This document shows, in pieces, positions 1 through 5,597 of a DNA stretch of 6,729 nucleotides. Position 1 is the first letter of the stretch. Each line of letters begins with the position of its first letter. The stretch lies in assembly GCA_002452325.1 (NCBI GenBank), contig DKFG01000090.1:4266-10994 (forward strand), given 5' to 3'. The stretch is from Geobacter sp. UBA6802. Its GTDB lineage: Bacteria; Desulfobacterota; Desulfuromonadia; Geobacterales; Pseudopelobacteraceae. A program made the translations under genes and the position numbers. The notes beneath the pieces are model-generated. The model saw nothing but the letters and a program-made list of their open reading frames with translations, was not told the DNA's origin and searched no databases.

Positions 1-1
1 G

Positions 2-112
2 GTAACCCTGCTGATGCAGGTGGATCTGGATGAGCATATCCCGGCGGAGTTGTACCGGGCGGTGGCAGAACTGCTGGTCTGGTTGTACAAGATGGAAAGA
101 AAGAAATCGTAA
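2..112 (+). CDS. FlhB-like C-terminal domain protein (3' end only)
   Basis: Only the last 36 codons are in the window, ending at a TAA at 110-112. The translated tail has the pattern D-E-H-I-P-A-E-L-Y-R-A-V-A-E-L-L followed by an aromatic/basic end. This matches the C-terminal end of the FlhB/YscU export-switch family, where a conserved 'IPxELYxAVAExL' helix precedes the stop. In Geobacter-type genomes this often occurs as a small stand-alone protein of about 90-100 aa lacking the FlhB membrane domain. Such proteins are thought to relate to flagellar type III export, but their exact role is not settled. The NPTH cleavage motif expected in full FlhB would lie upstream of the window, so I cannot tell whether this is full FlhB or the short paralogue. 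The short version is my inference. Confidence 0.72.
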   Translation, partial: VTLLMQVDLDEHIPAELYRAVAELLVWLYKMERKKS

Positions 113-133
113 GGGTCAAGGGTCAAGGGTCAA
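113..133. repeat. Three tandem copies of a 7-bp repeat (GGGTCAA)
   Basis: GGGTCAA occurs three times with no spacer, at 113-119, 120-126 and 127-133. The array starts directly after the upstream stop codon. It is extragenic and forms much of the left arm of the hairpin described separately. Heptanucleotide tandem arrays are known as dispersed intergenic elements in several bacterial groups. Whether this unit is dispersed in this genome cannot be judged from one window. Confidence 0.85.
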
Positions 134-172
134 GTTGTTTTAGGCCCCAGCAACTCTTGATCTTTTGTCCCT
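119..172. other. Imperfect hairpin between the flhB-like gene and the phosphohexomutase
   Basis: The inner stem pairs 130-137 with 151-160 (8 bp, with a two-base bulge at 154-155). Outward it continues as 124-129 against 161-167 (two G-U pairs and one bulged T), then 119-122 against 169-172 after one T-T mismatch. The loop is 138-150. An alternative pairing of 131-137 with 173-179 (7 bp, perfect) would compete. The T-run at 163-166 lies within the stem, not after it, so this is not a standard intrinsic terminator. It could be a REP/MITE-like extragenic palindrome, a weak terminator or an mRNA-stabilising structure. Pairings were read by eye, with no folding energy computed. Confidence 0.5.
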
Positions 173-180
173 CAACTTGT

Positions 181-187
181 GGGGGAG
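181..187 (+). promoter_or_regulatory. Ribosome binding site that sets the phosphohexomutase start
   Basis: A GGGGGAG stretch ends five bases before the ATG at 193. The reading frame stays open upstream to a TTG at 157, but that codon sits inside the hairpin's right arm and has no Shine-Dalgarno sequence. The ATG at 193 also places the family's N-terminal GTDGWRG motif at residues 6-12, where it is expected. Confidence 0.7.
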
Positions 188-192
188 ATCGT

Positions 193-1599
193 ATGCAGAT
201 AACGTTTGGTACCGACGGCTGGCGCGGGGTGATTGCCCGCGAGTTTACCTTTGACAACCTTTCCCGGGTTGCCCAGTCCACCATGGACTGGATGAATCGG
301 GAGGGGTTGGCAGAGCAGGGGCTGGTGGTGGGGTATGACCGCCGCTTTCTCTCGCTTGAGTTTGCCCGCCGGGTGGCGGAGATAGCTGCCGGTAACGGTA
401 TCAAGGTGTTGCTGGGGGAAGAGACGGCACCTACCCCGGCGGTTTCGTGGGCTGTTAAGGAGCATGGTGCCGGAGCCGGTATTATGATCACGGCCAGCCA
501 CAACCCGCCGATTTACAACGGATTCAAGATTAAAGAGCATTTTGGCGGCTCTGCGCGGCCGGACACGACCCTGCTGCTGGAGCAGATCGTGGCCTACAAT
601 CAGGAACAGGGGCGTGGCGTCAGCTCCCGCCCCTTTGACGAGGCCTGCCGCAGCGGTATGATTGAGTTGGTCGATCTTTCAAACCACTATCTGCGGCAGT
701 TGAGTCATCTGGTGGATCTTGATGCAATCCGCAAGGCAGCCATACCGGCGTTGGCTGATCCGATGTACGGTGCCGGAAGCGGCTGCTTCAGGCGGCTGCT
801 GGCAATGGACGAGATACATGATGCAGTTAATCCCTCCTTCGGAGGCAGATCGCCGGAGCCGATCGGCGAAAATCTGCAGGAACTCTGTAGTCTGGTGGGC
901 AGTGGCAGATATCGGGTCGGGCTTGCCCTTGACGGCGATGCCGACCGGATTGGTGCCGTAGATGAGACCGGTGCCTTTTTCTCGTCTCACGCTATCTTTA
1001 CCCTGCTGCTGAAACATCTCTACGAGCGTAAAGGGCTGACCGGCGAAGTGGTCAAAACGGTTTCCTCTACCCGGATGATCGATCTGCTGACTCAGAAGTA
1101 CGCACTAACCTTGCATGAAACACCGATCGGCTTCAAGCATATCTGCGAGCTGATGCTGACCAGACCGGTGCTGATGGGGGGCGAAGAGTCGGGGGGGCTG
1201 GGCATAACCGGCCATATCCCTGAACGGGACGGCGTTTTGATGGGACTATTGCTGCTGGAGACCATTGCTGCAACCGGCAAGGGGCTGCGCCAGCAGCTGG
1301 ACGAGATCATGGATGAGATCGGCTGGTTCTCCTATCGCCGGGTTGATACCCATATTGCTGCAGAGGCAAAAGAGCAGCTGTTGCGGCGTCTGTGCGATGA
1401 TCCGCCGACCGTGATTGCCGGTCGCCATGTCAGCAGCACCAACTTCAGTGACGGGTTCAAGTTTGTGTTTGATAACGGCGACTGGCTGTTGATCCGCCCC
1501 TCCGGCACCGAGCCGGTACTGCGGCTCTACAGTGAGGCCGGTGAAGCCAAAATGGTGGATACGCTGCTGCGGGCCGCCCACCAGATTGCAGGACTGTAA
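193..1599 (+). CDS. Phosphoglucomutase/phosphomannomutase family protein
   Basis: This is a 468-aa cytoplasmic alpha-D-phosphohexomutase. It moves phosphate between C1 and C6 of a hexose phosphate through a phosphoserine and a bisphosphate intermediate, supplying sugar-1-phosphates for nucleotide-sugar, polysaccharide or glycogen synthesis. All four family motifs are present in order: GTDGWRG (6-12), the catalytic loop TASHNPP with the phosphoserine at Ser102, the metal-binding DGDADR with Asp247/249/251, and the sugar-binding GGEESGG near 329-335. The phosphate-binding RPSGTEP follows at 435-441. The length is normal for the family, with no truncation. The GEESGG loop differs from the GEQSGH/GEMSGH forms typical of GlmM and AlgC-type enzymes, so a phosphoglucomutase-like enzyme is more likely than GlmM. 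Glucose versus mannose preference cannot be read from the sequence. A run of seven G (1191-1197) encodes part of the sugar-binding loop. The small membrane protein gene follows after 3 bp. Confidence 0.93.
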   Translation: MQITFGTDGWRGVIAREFTFDNLSRVAQSTMDWMNREGLAEQGLVVGYDRRFLSLEFARRVAEIAAGNGIKVLLGEETAPTPAVSWAVKEHGAGAGIMITASHNPPIYNGFKIKEHFGGSARPDTTLLLEQIVAYNQEQGRGVSSRPFDEACRSGMIELVDLSNHYLRQLSHLVDLDAIRKAAIPALADPMYGAGSGCFRRLLAMDEIHDAVNPSFGGRSPEPIGENLQELCSLVGSGRYRVGLALDGDADRIGAVDETGAFFSSHAIFTLLLKHLYERKGLTGEVVKTVSSTRMIDLLTQKYALTLHETPIGFKHICELMLTRPVLMGGEESGGLGITGHIPERDGVLMGLLLLETIAATGKGLRQQLDEIMDEIGWFSYRRVDTHIAAEAKEQLLRRLCDDPPTVIAGRHVSSTNFSDGFKFVFDNGDWLLIRPSGTEPVLRLYSEAGEAKMVDTLLRAAHQIAGL

Positions 1600-1602
1600 A
1601 CA

Positions 1603-1773
1603 ATGAAGCTGCTGCTCACCCTGGCCTGTGTCACCTGTCTGATCGGCGGGGTGCTCTATCCGCTGCTGGTGCTGGGGGTGGGCAGGAGTCTTGATTGGCT
1701 GGTTGAGGTGGTACTGCTGACGGTAGGTAGCGGTGCGCTCTATCTGCTGGTGCGCTACCGCAGGTCATGGTGA
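1603..1773 (+). CDS. Small two-helix membrane protein, function unknown
   Basis: This 56-codon frame begins three bases after the phosphohexomutase stop. A modest AGGA-type ribosome site overlaps the end of that gene, which suggests translational coupling. The product has two hydrophobic stretches, roughly residues 3-26 and 30-50. They are separated by a short G-R-S-L-D turn, and the protein ends in the basic tail RYRRSW. This looks like a small membrane hairpin protein, with the positive tail probably on the cytoplasmic side. About three quarters of its codons end in G or C, as in the neighbouring genes, which supports real coding. A C-x-x-C pair (Cys9, Cys12) lies in the first helix, with no known meaning here. 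I recognise no family. The last 9 bases overlap the end of cheA on the other strand. A chance open frame remains possible because it is so short. Confidence 0.6.
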   Translation: MKLLLTLACVTCLIGGVLYPLLVLGVGRSLDWLVEVVLLTVGSGALYLLVRYRRSW

Positions 1774-3405
1774 AGGGGTGCTGGTTTCGCTGTACAGGCG
1801 TAGCAGTTCCGGTAGGTCGAGAATCAAGGCGATGGCACCGTCCCCCAGGATGGTTGCACCGGAGATGATACGGGCATCGCGGTAGAGCCGTCCCAACGGT
1901 TTGATGACCGCCTTTACCTCTCCCACCAGCTGATCTACTGCCAACCCTACCCGGCGCCCTTCCTGTTTAATCACCACCGCAAAACGTGAGGCAGGGGAAG
2001 GAGTATCCGGTGTGGTAATGCTGCGCAGATCAAGGCAAGGGAGCGCTTCGCCGCGGATATTCAGATAGCCCCGCTGCACCAGCTCTTCACCGCTCTCCGG
2101 AGGCAGATCAATGGTTTCATCAACCTGTTCCATCGGCAGGATATAGTATTCCCCCCCCACGGCCACCATGAAGCCGTCGATCAGCGCCAGAGAGAGGGGC
2201 AGCCTCAGCTGGAAGGCGGTTCCCTGACCCTCGGTGCTGCGTACCTCGATCTTGCCCCGCAGTTCCTCAATGGTCCGTTTGACCACATCCATACCGACAC
2301 CGCGACCGGACAGCATGGTCGCCTCCTCCATAGTGGAAAAGCCCGGCTCGAAGATCAGGGAGAGCGGATCCCGGTCCGCTGTTTCAAGCGGACGGATCAG
2401 GCCCCGTTCAACTGCCCGGCGTAACACCCGTTCACGGCTGATTCCCCGTCCGTCATCCTGTACCTCGATCACGATACAGCCGGTTTCCTGAAAGGCGTTC
2501 ATGCTGATCAGGCCGGTGGCCGGTTTGCCCAAAGCCAACCGCTCTGACGGCAGCTCGATGCCGTGGTCAATGGCGTTGCGGATCAGGTGCACCAGCGGTT
2601 CCCGCAGCCGCTCGGCCAGCACCTTGTCAAGCTCGGTCTCAAGCCCGGCAGTGACCAGCTGGATCTTTTTGCCGCTTGCGCCAGACAGGTCATGTACCAG
2701 GCGCTGAAAACGCCGGAACAGGTCACCCACCGGCACCATTCTGAAGACCATGGCCCGTTCCTGAATCTTCTTGACCAGCAGCGATACCGACGATGCCGAT
2801 TCCAGTGATGCGCTGTCACTCAGGCGCTTGATGTGGGACTCAAGCTCAGAGGTGGCGGTTACCAGCTCAACCACCAGATTGATCAGCTGATCCAGCTTCT
2901 GGGCGTCTATGCGCACCACCTTCTGGGCTGCGCCGCTCTGTCCGGCTACGGTATCTTCGGCAGGTCCGATCGGATCGAGCTCAGACAACTCGGTGTCGGG
3001 TGAGATCTCCGTTGGCGGCAGAGGCTCCCAGTTGGCGACCAGGGCCGTTAGTTGGCTGTGGCGGGGCGGAAGCTCGTTACTGCCATTTTCAAACGATACG
3101 ACCAGAGCCCTGATATGGTCGTGACACTGCAGAAAAAGGCTGACCAGATCGTGGGAGAGGGGGATTTCATTTTCACGGATCTTGACCAGCAGGTGCTCCA
3201 GGGCATGACAGAATGATTCCACAGCATCGGCTCCGACAATACCTGAAGAGCCTTTAATGGTGTGGATAGCCCTGAAAAAGCGGTTGAAGTCATCACCAAT
3301 TGACGGCAACGATTCAAGCGTCAACAGGGCTGACTCAACCTCGGCCAGCATTTCGGCCGACTCCAGCGCGTAGGCCTCGCGCAGTTCAGCTAGCTCATCA
3401 TGCAT
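1765..3405 (-). CDS. cheA: Chemotaxis histidine kinase CheA lacking a P2 domain
   Basis: This 546-aa kinase autophosphorylates on its Hpt domain in response to chemoreceptors and passes the phosphate to receiver proteins. Domains in order: Hpt/P1 (about 1-110) with the phospho-accepting His48 in the H-T-I-K-G-S-S-G box; a Pro/Asp/Glu/Ser-rich linker (about 126-160); the P3 dimerisation helices (about 162-225); the P4 ATPase with its N box around Asn277/His281, the G1 box DDGRGI (317-322), the FEPGFST segment (352-358) and the G2 box GRGVGMD (367-373); and a CheW-like P5 domain (about 409-540). All key residues are present, so it should be active. CheA of E. coli type is about 650 aa and has a P2 response-regulator docking domain between P1 and P3. 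Here only a linker of about 35 residues lies there. The ATG overlaps the upstream cyclase gene by 8 bp and has a GGAG site seven bases ahead (3413-3416). It is the last gene of the operon, and its end overlaps the convergent small gene. Confidence 0.95.
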   Translation of the reverse strand: MHDELAELREAYALESAEMLAEVESALLTLESLPSIGDDFNRFFRAIHTIKGSSGIVGADAVESFCHALEHLLVKIRENEIPLSHDLVSLFLQCHDHIRALVVSFENGSNELPPRHSQLTALVANWEPLPPTEISPDTELSELDPIGPAEDTVAGQSGAAQKVVRIDAQKLDQLINLVVELVTATSELESHIKRLSDSASLESASSVSLLVKKIQERAMVFRMVPVGDLFRRFQRLVHDLSGASGKKIQLVTAGLETELDKVLAERLREPLVHLIRNAIDHGIELPSERLALGKPATGLISMNAFQETGCIVIEVQDDGRGISRERVLRRAVERGLIRPLETADRDPLSLIFEPGFSTMEEATMLSGRGVGMDVVKRTIEELRGKIEVRSTEGQGTAFQLRLPLSLALIDGFMVAVGGEYYILPMEQVDETIDLPPESGEELVQRGYLNIRGEALPCLDLRSITTPDTPSPASRFAVVIKQEGRRVGLAVDQLVGEVKAVIKPLGRLYRDARIISGATILGDGAIALILDLPELLRLYSETSTPSP

Positions 3406-4324
3406 CGGCTGTCTCCATTAATACGGTGAGGCAGCATACCCGGTTGCGTCCCTGGTGTTTTGCCTGGTACAGCGCACCATCTGCCCGTTTGATGATGCTG
3501 TCCAATGTGTCATCGGGCAGCTGTCCGGCAACACCGATGCTTACGGTAAGGAACAGCTGGTGATCGATGCAGCAAAGGGGGGTGGCTGCGATCTGTGCGC
3601 GGCAGCGTTCAGCCAGGATGCAGGCCTGCTCAAACGGGGTCTCCGGCAGGATGCAGCAGAACTCCTCACCGCCGTATCTGCCCAGGATGTCGATGGTGCG
3701 GAGGTTTCGGCGCAGTTCTGCGGCAATGCCGCGTAGTGCGTAATCGCCGTCGAGGTGGCCGTAGGTGTCGTTAACTTTTTTGAAGTGGTCGATATCAAGC
3801 AGCAGGATGCTTAAGGGGCTGCCGTGACGTCGGCTGCGGTCCAGTTCCTCCTGCAGGCGCTGGTCAAGGTAGCGGCGATTGTAGGTGCCGGTGAGGCCGT
3901 CAGTCTTGGCCATGGTGACCAGTTTTTCTTCATAGATGACAAAATCGGTGACGTCCTGCACGGTGATATAGACGCCGGTTATCTCTCGCTGTTCGTTGCG
4001 AAGCGGGCCCACGGTGCAGTTTTGCTGCATTTGGGCCAGTTGGCTGTATGAGCTGTGCGGATTTTTCATCGGAAAAAGAAATTTGTGAAGTTTTTGCGAG
4101 TAGGATGCGTAATTGCCAAAGGCCAACACCCCTTTAACTACCCTGAGGAAACTGCTTCTGGTCAGTTCGGGAAAGGTCTGGCAGACCTGACAGCCCACTA
4201 TGTCAGCTGCGCTGATGCCGGAATGCAGTTCCATCCAGCGGTTCCAGCCAGTCACCTTCAGGTCGCGATCAAGGATCACCAACCCCAGATTAATGGTCTC
4301 AAATATCTGGCGAAATTCATGCAT
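3398..4324 (-). CDS. PAS-GGDEF diguanylate cyclase
   Basis: This 308-aa cytoplasmic protein has no membrane segment and should make cyclic di-GMP from two GTP. The N-terminal part (about 1-130) reads as a PAS sensor domain: it starts I-F-E-T-I-N-L-G-L-V-I-L-D and ends with the typical I-T-V-Q-D-V-T-D strand. A GGDEF domain fills about 140-300. The metal/GTP segment D-I-D-H-F-K-K-V-N-D is at 177-186 and the active-site signature GGEEF at 218-222. An intact inhibitory I-site R-T-I-D (209-212) sits exactly five residues before the signature. The enzyme should therefore be both catalytic and feedback-inhibited. The PAS part carries a C-x-x-C pair (Cys45, Cys48), which is not a haem CXXCH motif. 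There is no receiver domain, so any input from the neighbouring kinase would be indirect. The start overlaps the end of cheC by 8 bp and has only a poor ribosome site, which suggests coupled translation. Confidence 0.93.
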   Translation of the reverse strand: MHEFRQIFETINLGLVILDRDLKVTGWNRWMELHSGISAADIVGCQVCQTFPELTRSSFLRVVKGVLAFGNYASYSQKLHKFLFPMKNPHSSYSQLAQMQQNCTVGPLRNEQREITGVYITVQDVTDFVIYEEKLVTMAKTDGLTGTYNRRYLDQRLQEELDRSRRHGSPLSILLLDIDHFKKVNDTYGHLDGDYALRGIAAELRRNLRTIDILGRYGGEEFCCILPETPFEQACILAERCRAQIAATPLCCIDHQLFLTVSIGVAGQLPDDTLDSIIKRADGALYQAKHQGRNRVCCLTVLMETADA

Positions 4325-4958
4325 GGGGGCCTAGAAACTCTGCTATAGCCTGCTTGAGCCAGGGCATGATACTGTACTGGCTGACCAGAAACAGATAGCC
4401 ACTGACGTTGTGCTGTTCAAAATCAAAGACGGTTTTGAACAGAATGGCAAACGAGTCGGAAGCATTGACCACACTTTCAAGGGTTTCGTGAATCTGGTTC
4501 TGGGCGAAAAAGCGGGGAGGGGCATAGGTGACCACATCACCCAGCATTTCGGCAATCTTGCCAACACAGGCTCCGATGATGATGTTACCGATCTCGACCA
4601 GCGTCTCCTTTTCAAGCAGATCAATGTCGTACCCATCTCCCAGCACAGACATCTCGCCATCAAATATCTTGAGCAGCTTGCGTCCTTCGCCGTGAGGAAA
4701 CACCAGGAAACTGCCACCGTTCAGCTTGCCGCTGAAAAACTGGGTAATCATACTCATGTCGGTGGTGTCAGGGATTTCCTGATTGATAAAGTTGATGATC
4801 TCACAGGATTCAAGTACGGCGATACGAGGAACCGACAGTATTACATGCAGGTCGATGATTTCGGCCAGGTCGGCGGCAGCACTGCCAAAGCCAATGTTCA
4901 TGATCTCCTGCAGGGCGTCCTGTTCAAGCTCGGTCAACTCCCGCGCTGGGTCGTTCAT
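4317..4958 (-). CDS. cheC: CheC-type chemotaxis phosphatase
   Basis: This 213-aa protein of the CheC/CheX/FliY family hydrolyses phosphate from CheY-like receivers. The family active-site pattern D/S-x3-E-x2-N-x22-P occurs twice. The first copy is exact (Asp14, Glu18, Asn21, Pro44). The second has Glu in place of the first D/S (Glu118, Glu122, Asn125, Pro148) but keeps the catalytic Glu, Asn and Pro spacing. Two copies at pseudo-symmetric positions and a length of just over 200 aa fit CheC rather than the single-site CheX. It lies directly after the receiver gene, overlapping it by 4 bp (ATGA), so that receiver is the obvious substrate by inference. A good AGGAG site (4966-4970) precedes the ATG by seven bases. 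No FliN-like C-terminal domain is present, so it is not FliY. No CheD partner is seen in the window. Confidence 0.88.
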   Translation of the reverse strand: MNDPARELTELEQDALQEIMNIGFGSAAADLAEIIDLHVILSVPRIAVLESCEIINFINQEIPDTTDMSMITQFFSGKLNGGSFLVFPHGEGRKLLKIFDGEMSVLGDGYDIDLLEKETLVEIGNIIIGACVGKIAEMLGDVVTYAPPRFFAQNQIHETLESVVNASDSFAILFKTVFDFEQHNVSGYLFLVSQYSIMPWLKQAIAEFLGPHA

Positions 4959-5329
4959 GCTGAAGCTCCTGCATTCAGTGCCCTGGCAAGCTCAACCTGC
5001 ACCACCTCTTTGACCGGCGGTTTTTTGACCACGGCAAAGGCCCCCAGCTCGGTAACCCGTTCTATGGTGCGACGCTGGATGTCGGCGGTGAGGATGACGA
5101 CTCGTGCTGCGGGGTCTATGGCGCGGATTTCTGCCAGTGCAGCAATGCCGTCCATACCGGGCATGGTCAGATCCATAAAGGTCACATCAGGCTGAAAGGA
5201 CTGGTAAAGGGCAACACCTTCTGCTCCGTCCTTGCCTTCTGCTATTTCATGGTCAACCTCTTTGGGTAGGCAGCTCTTAAGGCTCATGCGGGCCACCAGT
5301 GAATCGTCGACAATCAGGATTCTGGCCAT
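4955..5329 (-). CDS. Single-domain CheY-like response regulator
   Basis: This is a 124-aa stand-alone receiver domain with no output domain. The conserved residues are the acidic pair Asp8/Asp9, the phosphorylated Asp53 in F-M-D-L-T-M-P-G, Thr81, and a conserved lysine at Lys102 or Lys103 followed by proline. It is therefore expected to be phosphorylated by a histidine kinase, most likely the CheA encoded three genes downstream, and to be dephosphorylated by the adjacent CheC. I chose the ATG at 5329 because GGAGGAA lies six bases before it. The in-frame GTG at 5344 would place that ribosome site inside the coding region. It is the first gene of the operon. Whether it binds the flagellar switch, as CheY does, or another target cannot be told from sequence. 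Confidence 0.93.
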   Translation of the reverse strand: MARILIVDDSLVARMSLKSCLPKEVDHEIAEGKDGAEGVALYQSFQPDVTFMDLTMPGMDGIAALAEIRAIDPAARVVILTADIQRRTIERVTELGAFAVVKKPPVKEVVQVELARALNAGASA

Positions 5330-5335
5330 CCTGTG

Positions 5336-5342
5336 TTCCTCC
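5336..5342 (-). promoter_or_regulatory. Strong ribosome binding site of the receiver gene
   Basis: On the minus strand GGAGGAA is followed by six bases and then ATG at 5329. This is the strongest Shine-Dalgarno sequence in the operon. It decides the start against the in-frame GTG at 5344. Confidence 0.8.
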
Positions 5343-5376
5343 ACGTTGCTACCGGTCTCATGGTGCGTGTGTAAGG

Positions 5377-5404
5377 ACTATACCAGAGAAATTATCTGAT
5401 GCAA
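5377..5404 (-). promoter_or_regulatory. Candidate sigma-70 extended -10 promoter of the che operon
   Basis: On the minus strand TATAGT (5377-5382) matches TATAAT in five of six positions. It is preceded directly by TGG (5383-5385), the TGn of an extended -10. A weak -35-like TTGCAT (5399-5404) lies 16 bp further upstream. Transcription would start near 5370, giving a leader of about 40 nt before the receiver start at 5329. This was read by eye and not tested. It is the best candidate in the upstream region. Confidence 0.45.
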
Positions 5405-5505
5405 GCAATCGGAGGACACGACTGGATGGTTGCCGCTTACGGTGTGCGTTTTACAAGGCTTTAACCGGAAACGGACTGCGATTGAGAATTACTTCCGTTG
5501 CGCTA

Positions 5506-5555
5506 TAAACTTGGGTCTATTCGTTTGATATTGTGATGCACGGTTTTTTTATGCT
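5506..5555 (+). promoter_or_regulatory. Candidate promoter region of the MCP gene
   Basis: Two overlapping readings are possible. First, a sigma-70 type: TTGATA (5525-5530) and TATGCT (5550-5555), with a long 19-bp spacer that includes a run of seven T (5544-5550, the last T being shared with the -10). Second, a sigma-28 (FliA) type: TAAA (5506-5509), then 14 bases, then TTTGATAT (5524-5531). That shares the GATA core with the GCCGATAA/GCCGATAT consensus but is one base short of the usual spacing. MCP genes are often under sigma-28, but neither match is good. The rest of the divergent region (5405-5505) holds nothing I can identify. Confidence 0.28.
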
Positions 5556-5597
5556 ACTTTTCAAAATAAATCTGAGTGAAGCAAAGGAGCAACCGGT

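Noticed and set aside
157..192. TTG start adding 12 residues to the phosphohexomutase
   Set aside because: No ribosome site precedes it and it sits in the hairpin arm. The ATG at 193 has a good site and gives the normal family N-terminus.
1191..1197. Run of seven G in the phosphohexomutase as a frameshift
   Set aside because: The frame is intact on both sides, and the run encodes the expected GEESGG loop.
4410..5195. Long + strand open frame (261 codons) opposite cheC and the receiver gene
   Set aside because: Both minus-strand frames below it carry complete family motifs, ribosome sites and coupled junctions. The opposite frame shows no recognisable domain, so it is a shadow of their codon bias.
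5330..5344. GTG start adding five residues to the response regulator
   Set aside because: The GGAGGAA site would then lie inside the coding sequence. The ATG at 5329 is correctly spaced from it.
5426..5464. 12-codon leader-peptide-like frame with a GGAGGA site (5411-5416) ahead
   Set aside because: It is too short to support. It shows no repeated amino-acid codons or attenuator hairpin, and the good spacing could be chance.
5405..5505. Sigma-54 promoter for the MCP or che operon
   Set aside because: No GG-N10-GC core with the TGGCAC/TTGC context was seen on either strand.
5544..5550. T-run as an intrinsic terminator
   Set aside because: No GC-rich hairpin precedes it, and no + strand gene lies upstream within the intergenic region.
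5405..5597. Possible c-di-GMP (GEMM) riboswitch upstream of the MCP, expected in Geobacter-type genomes
   Set aside because: The conserved GEMM blocks (GGCAAA-type and GCAAAGCC-type segments with paired helices) could not be found in this stretch.
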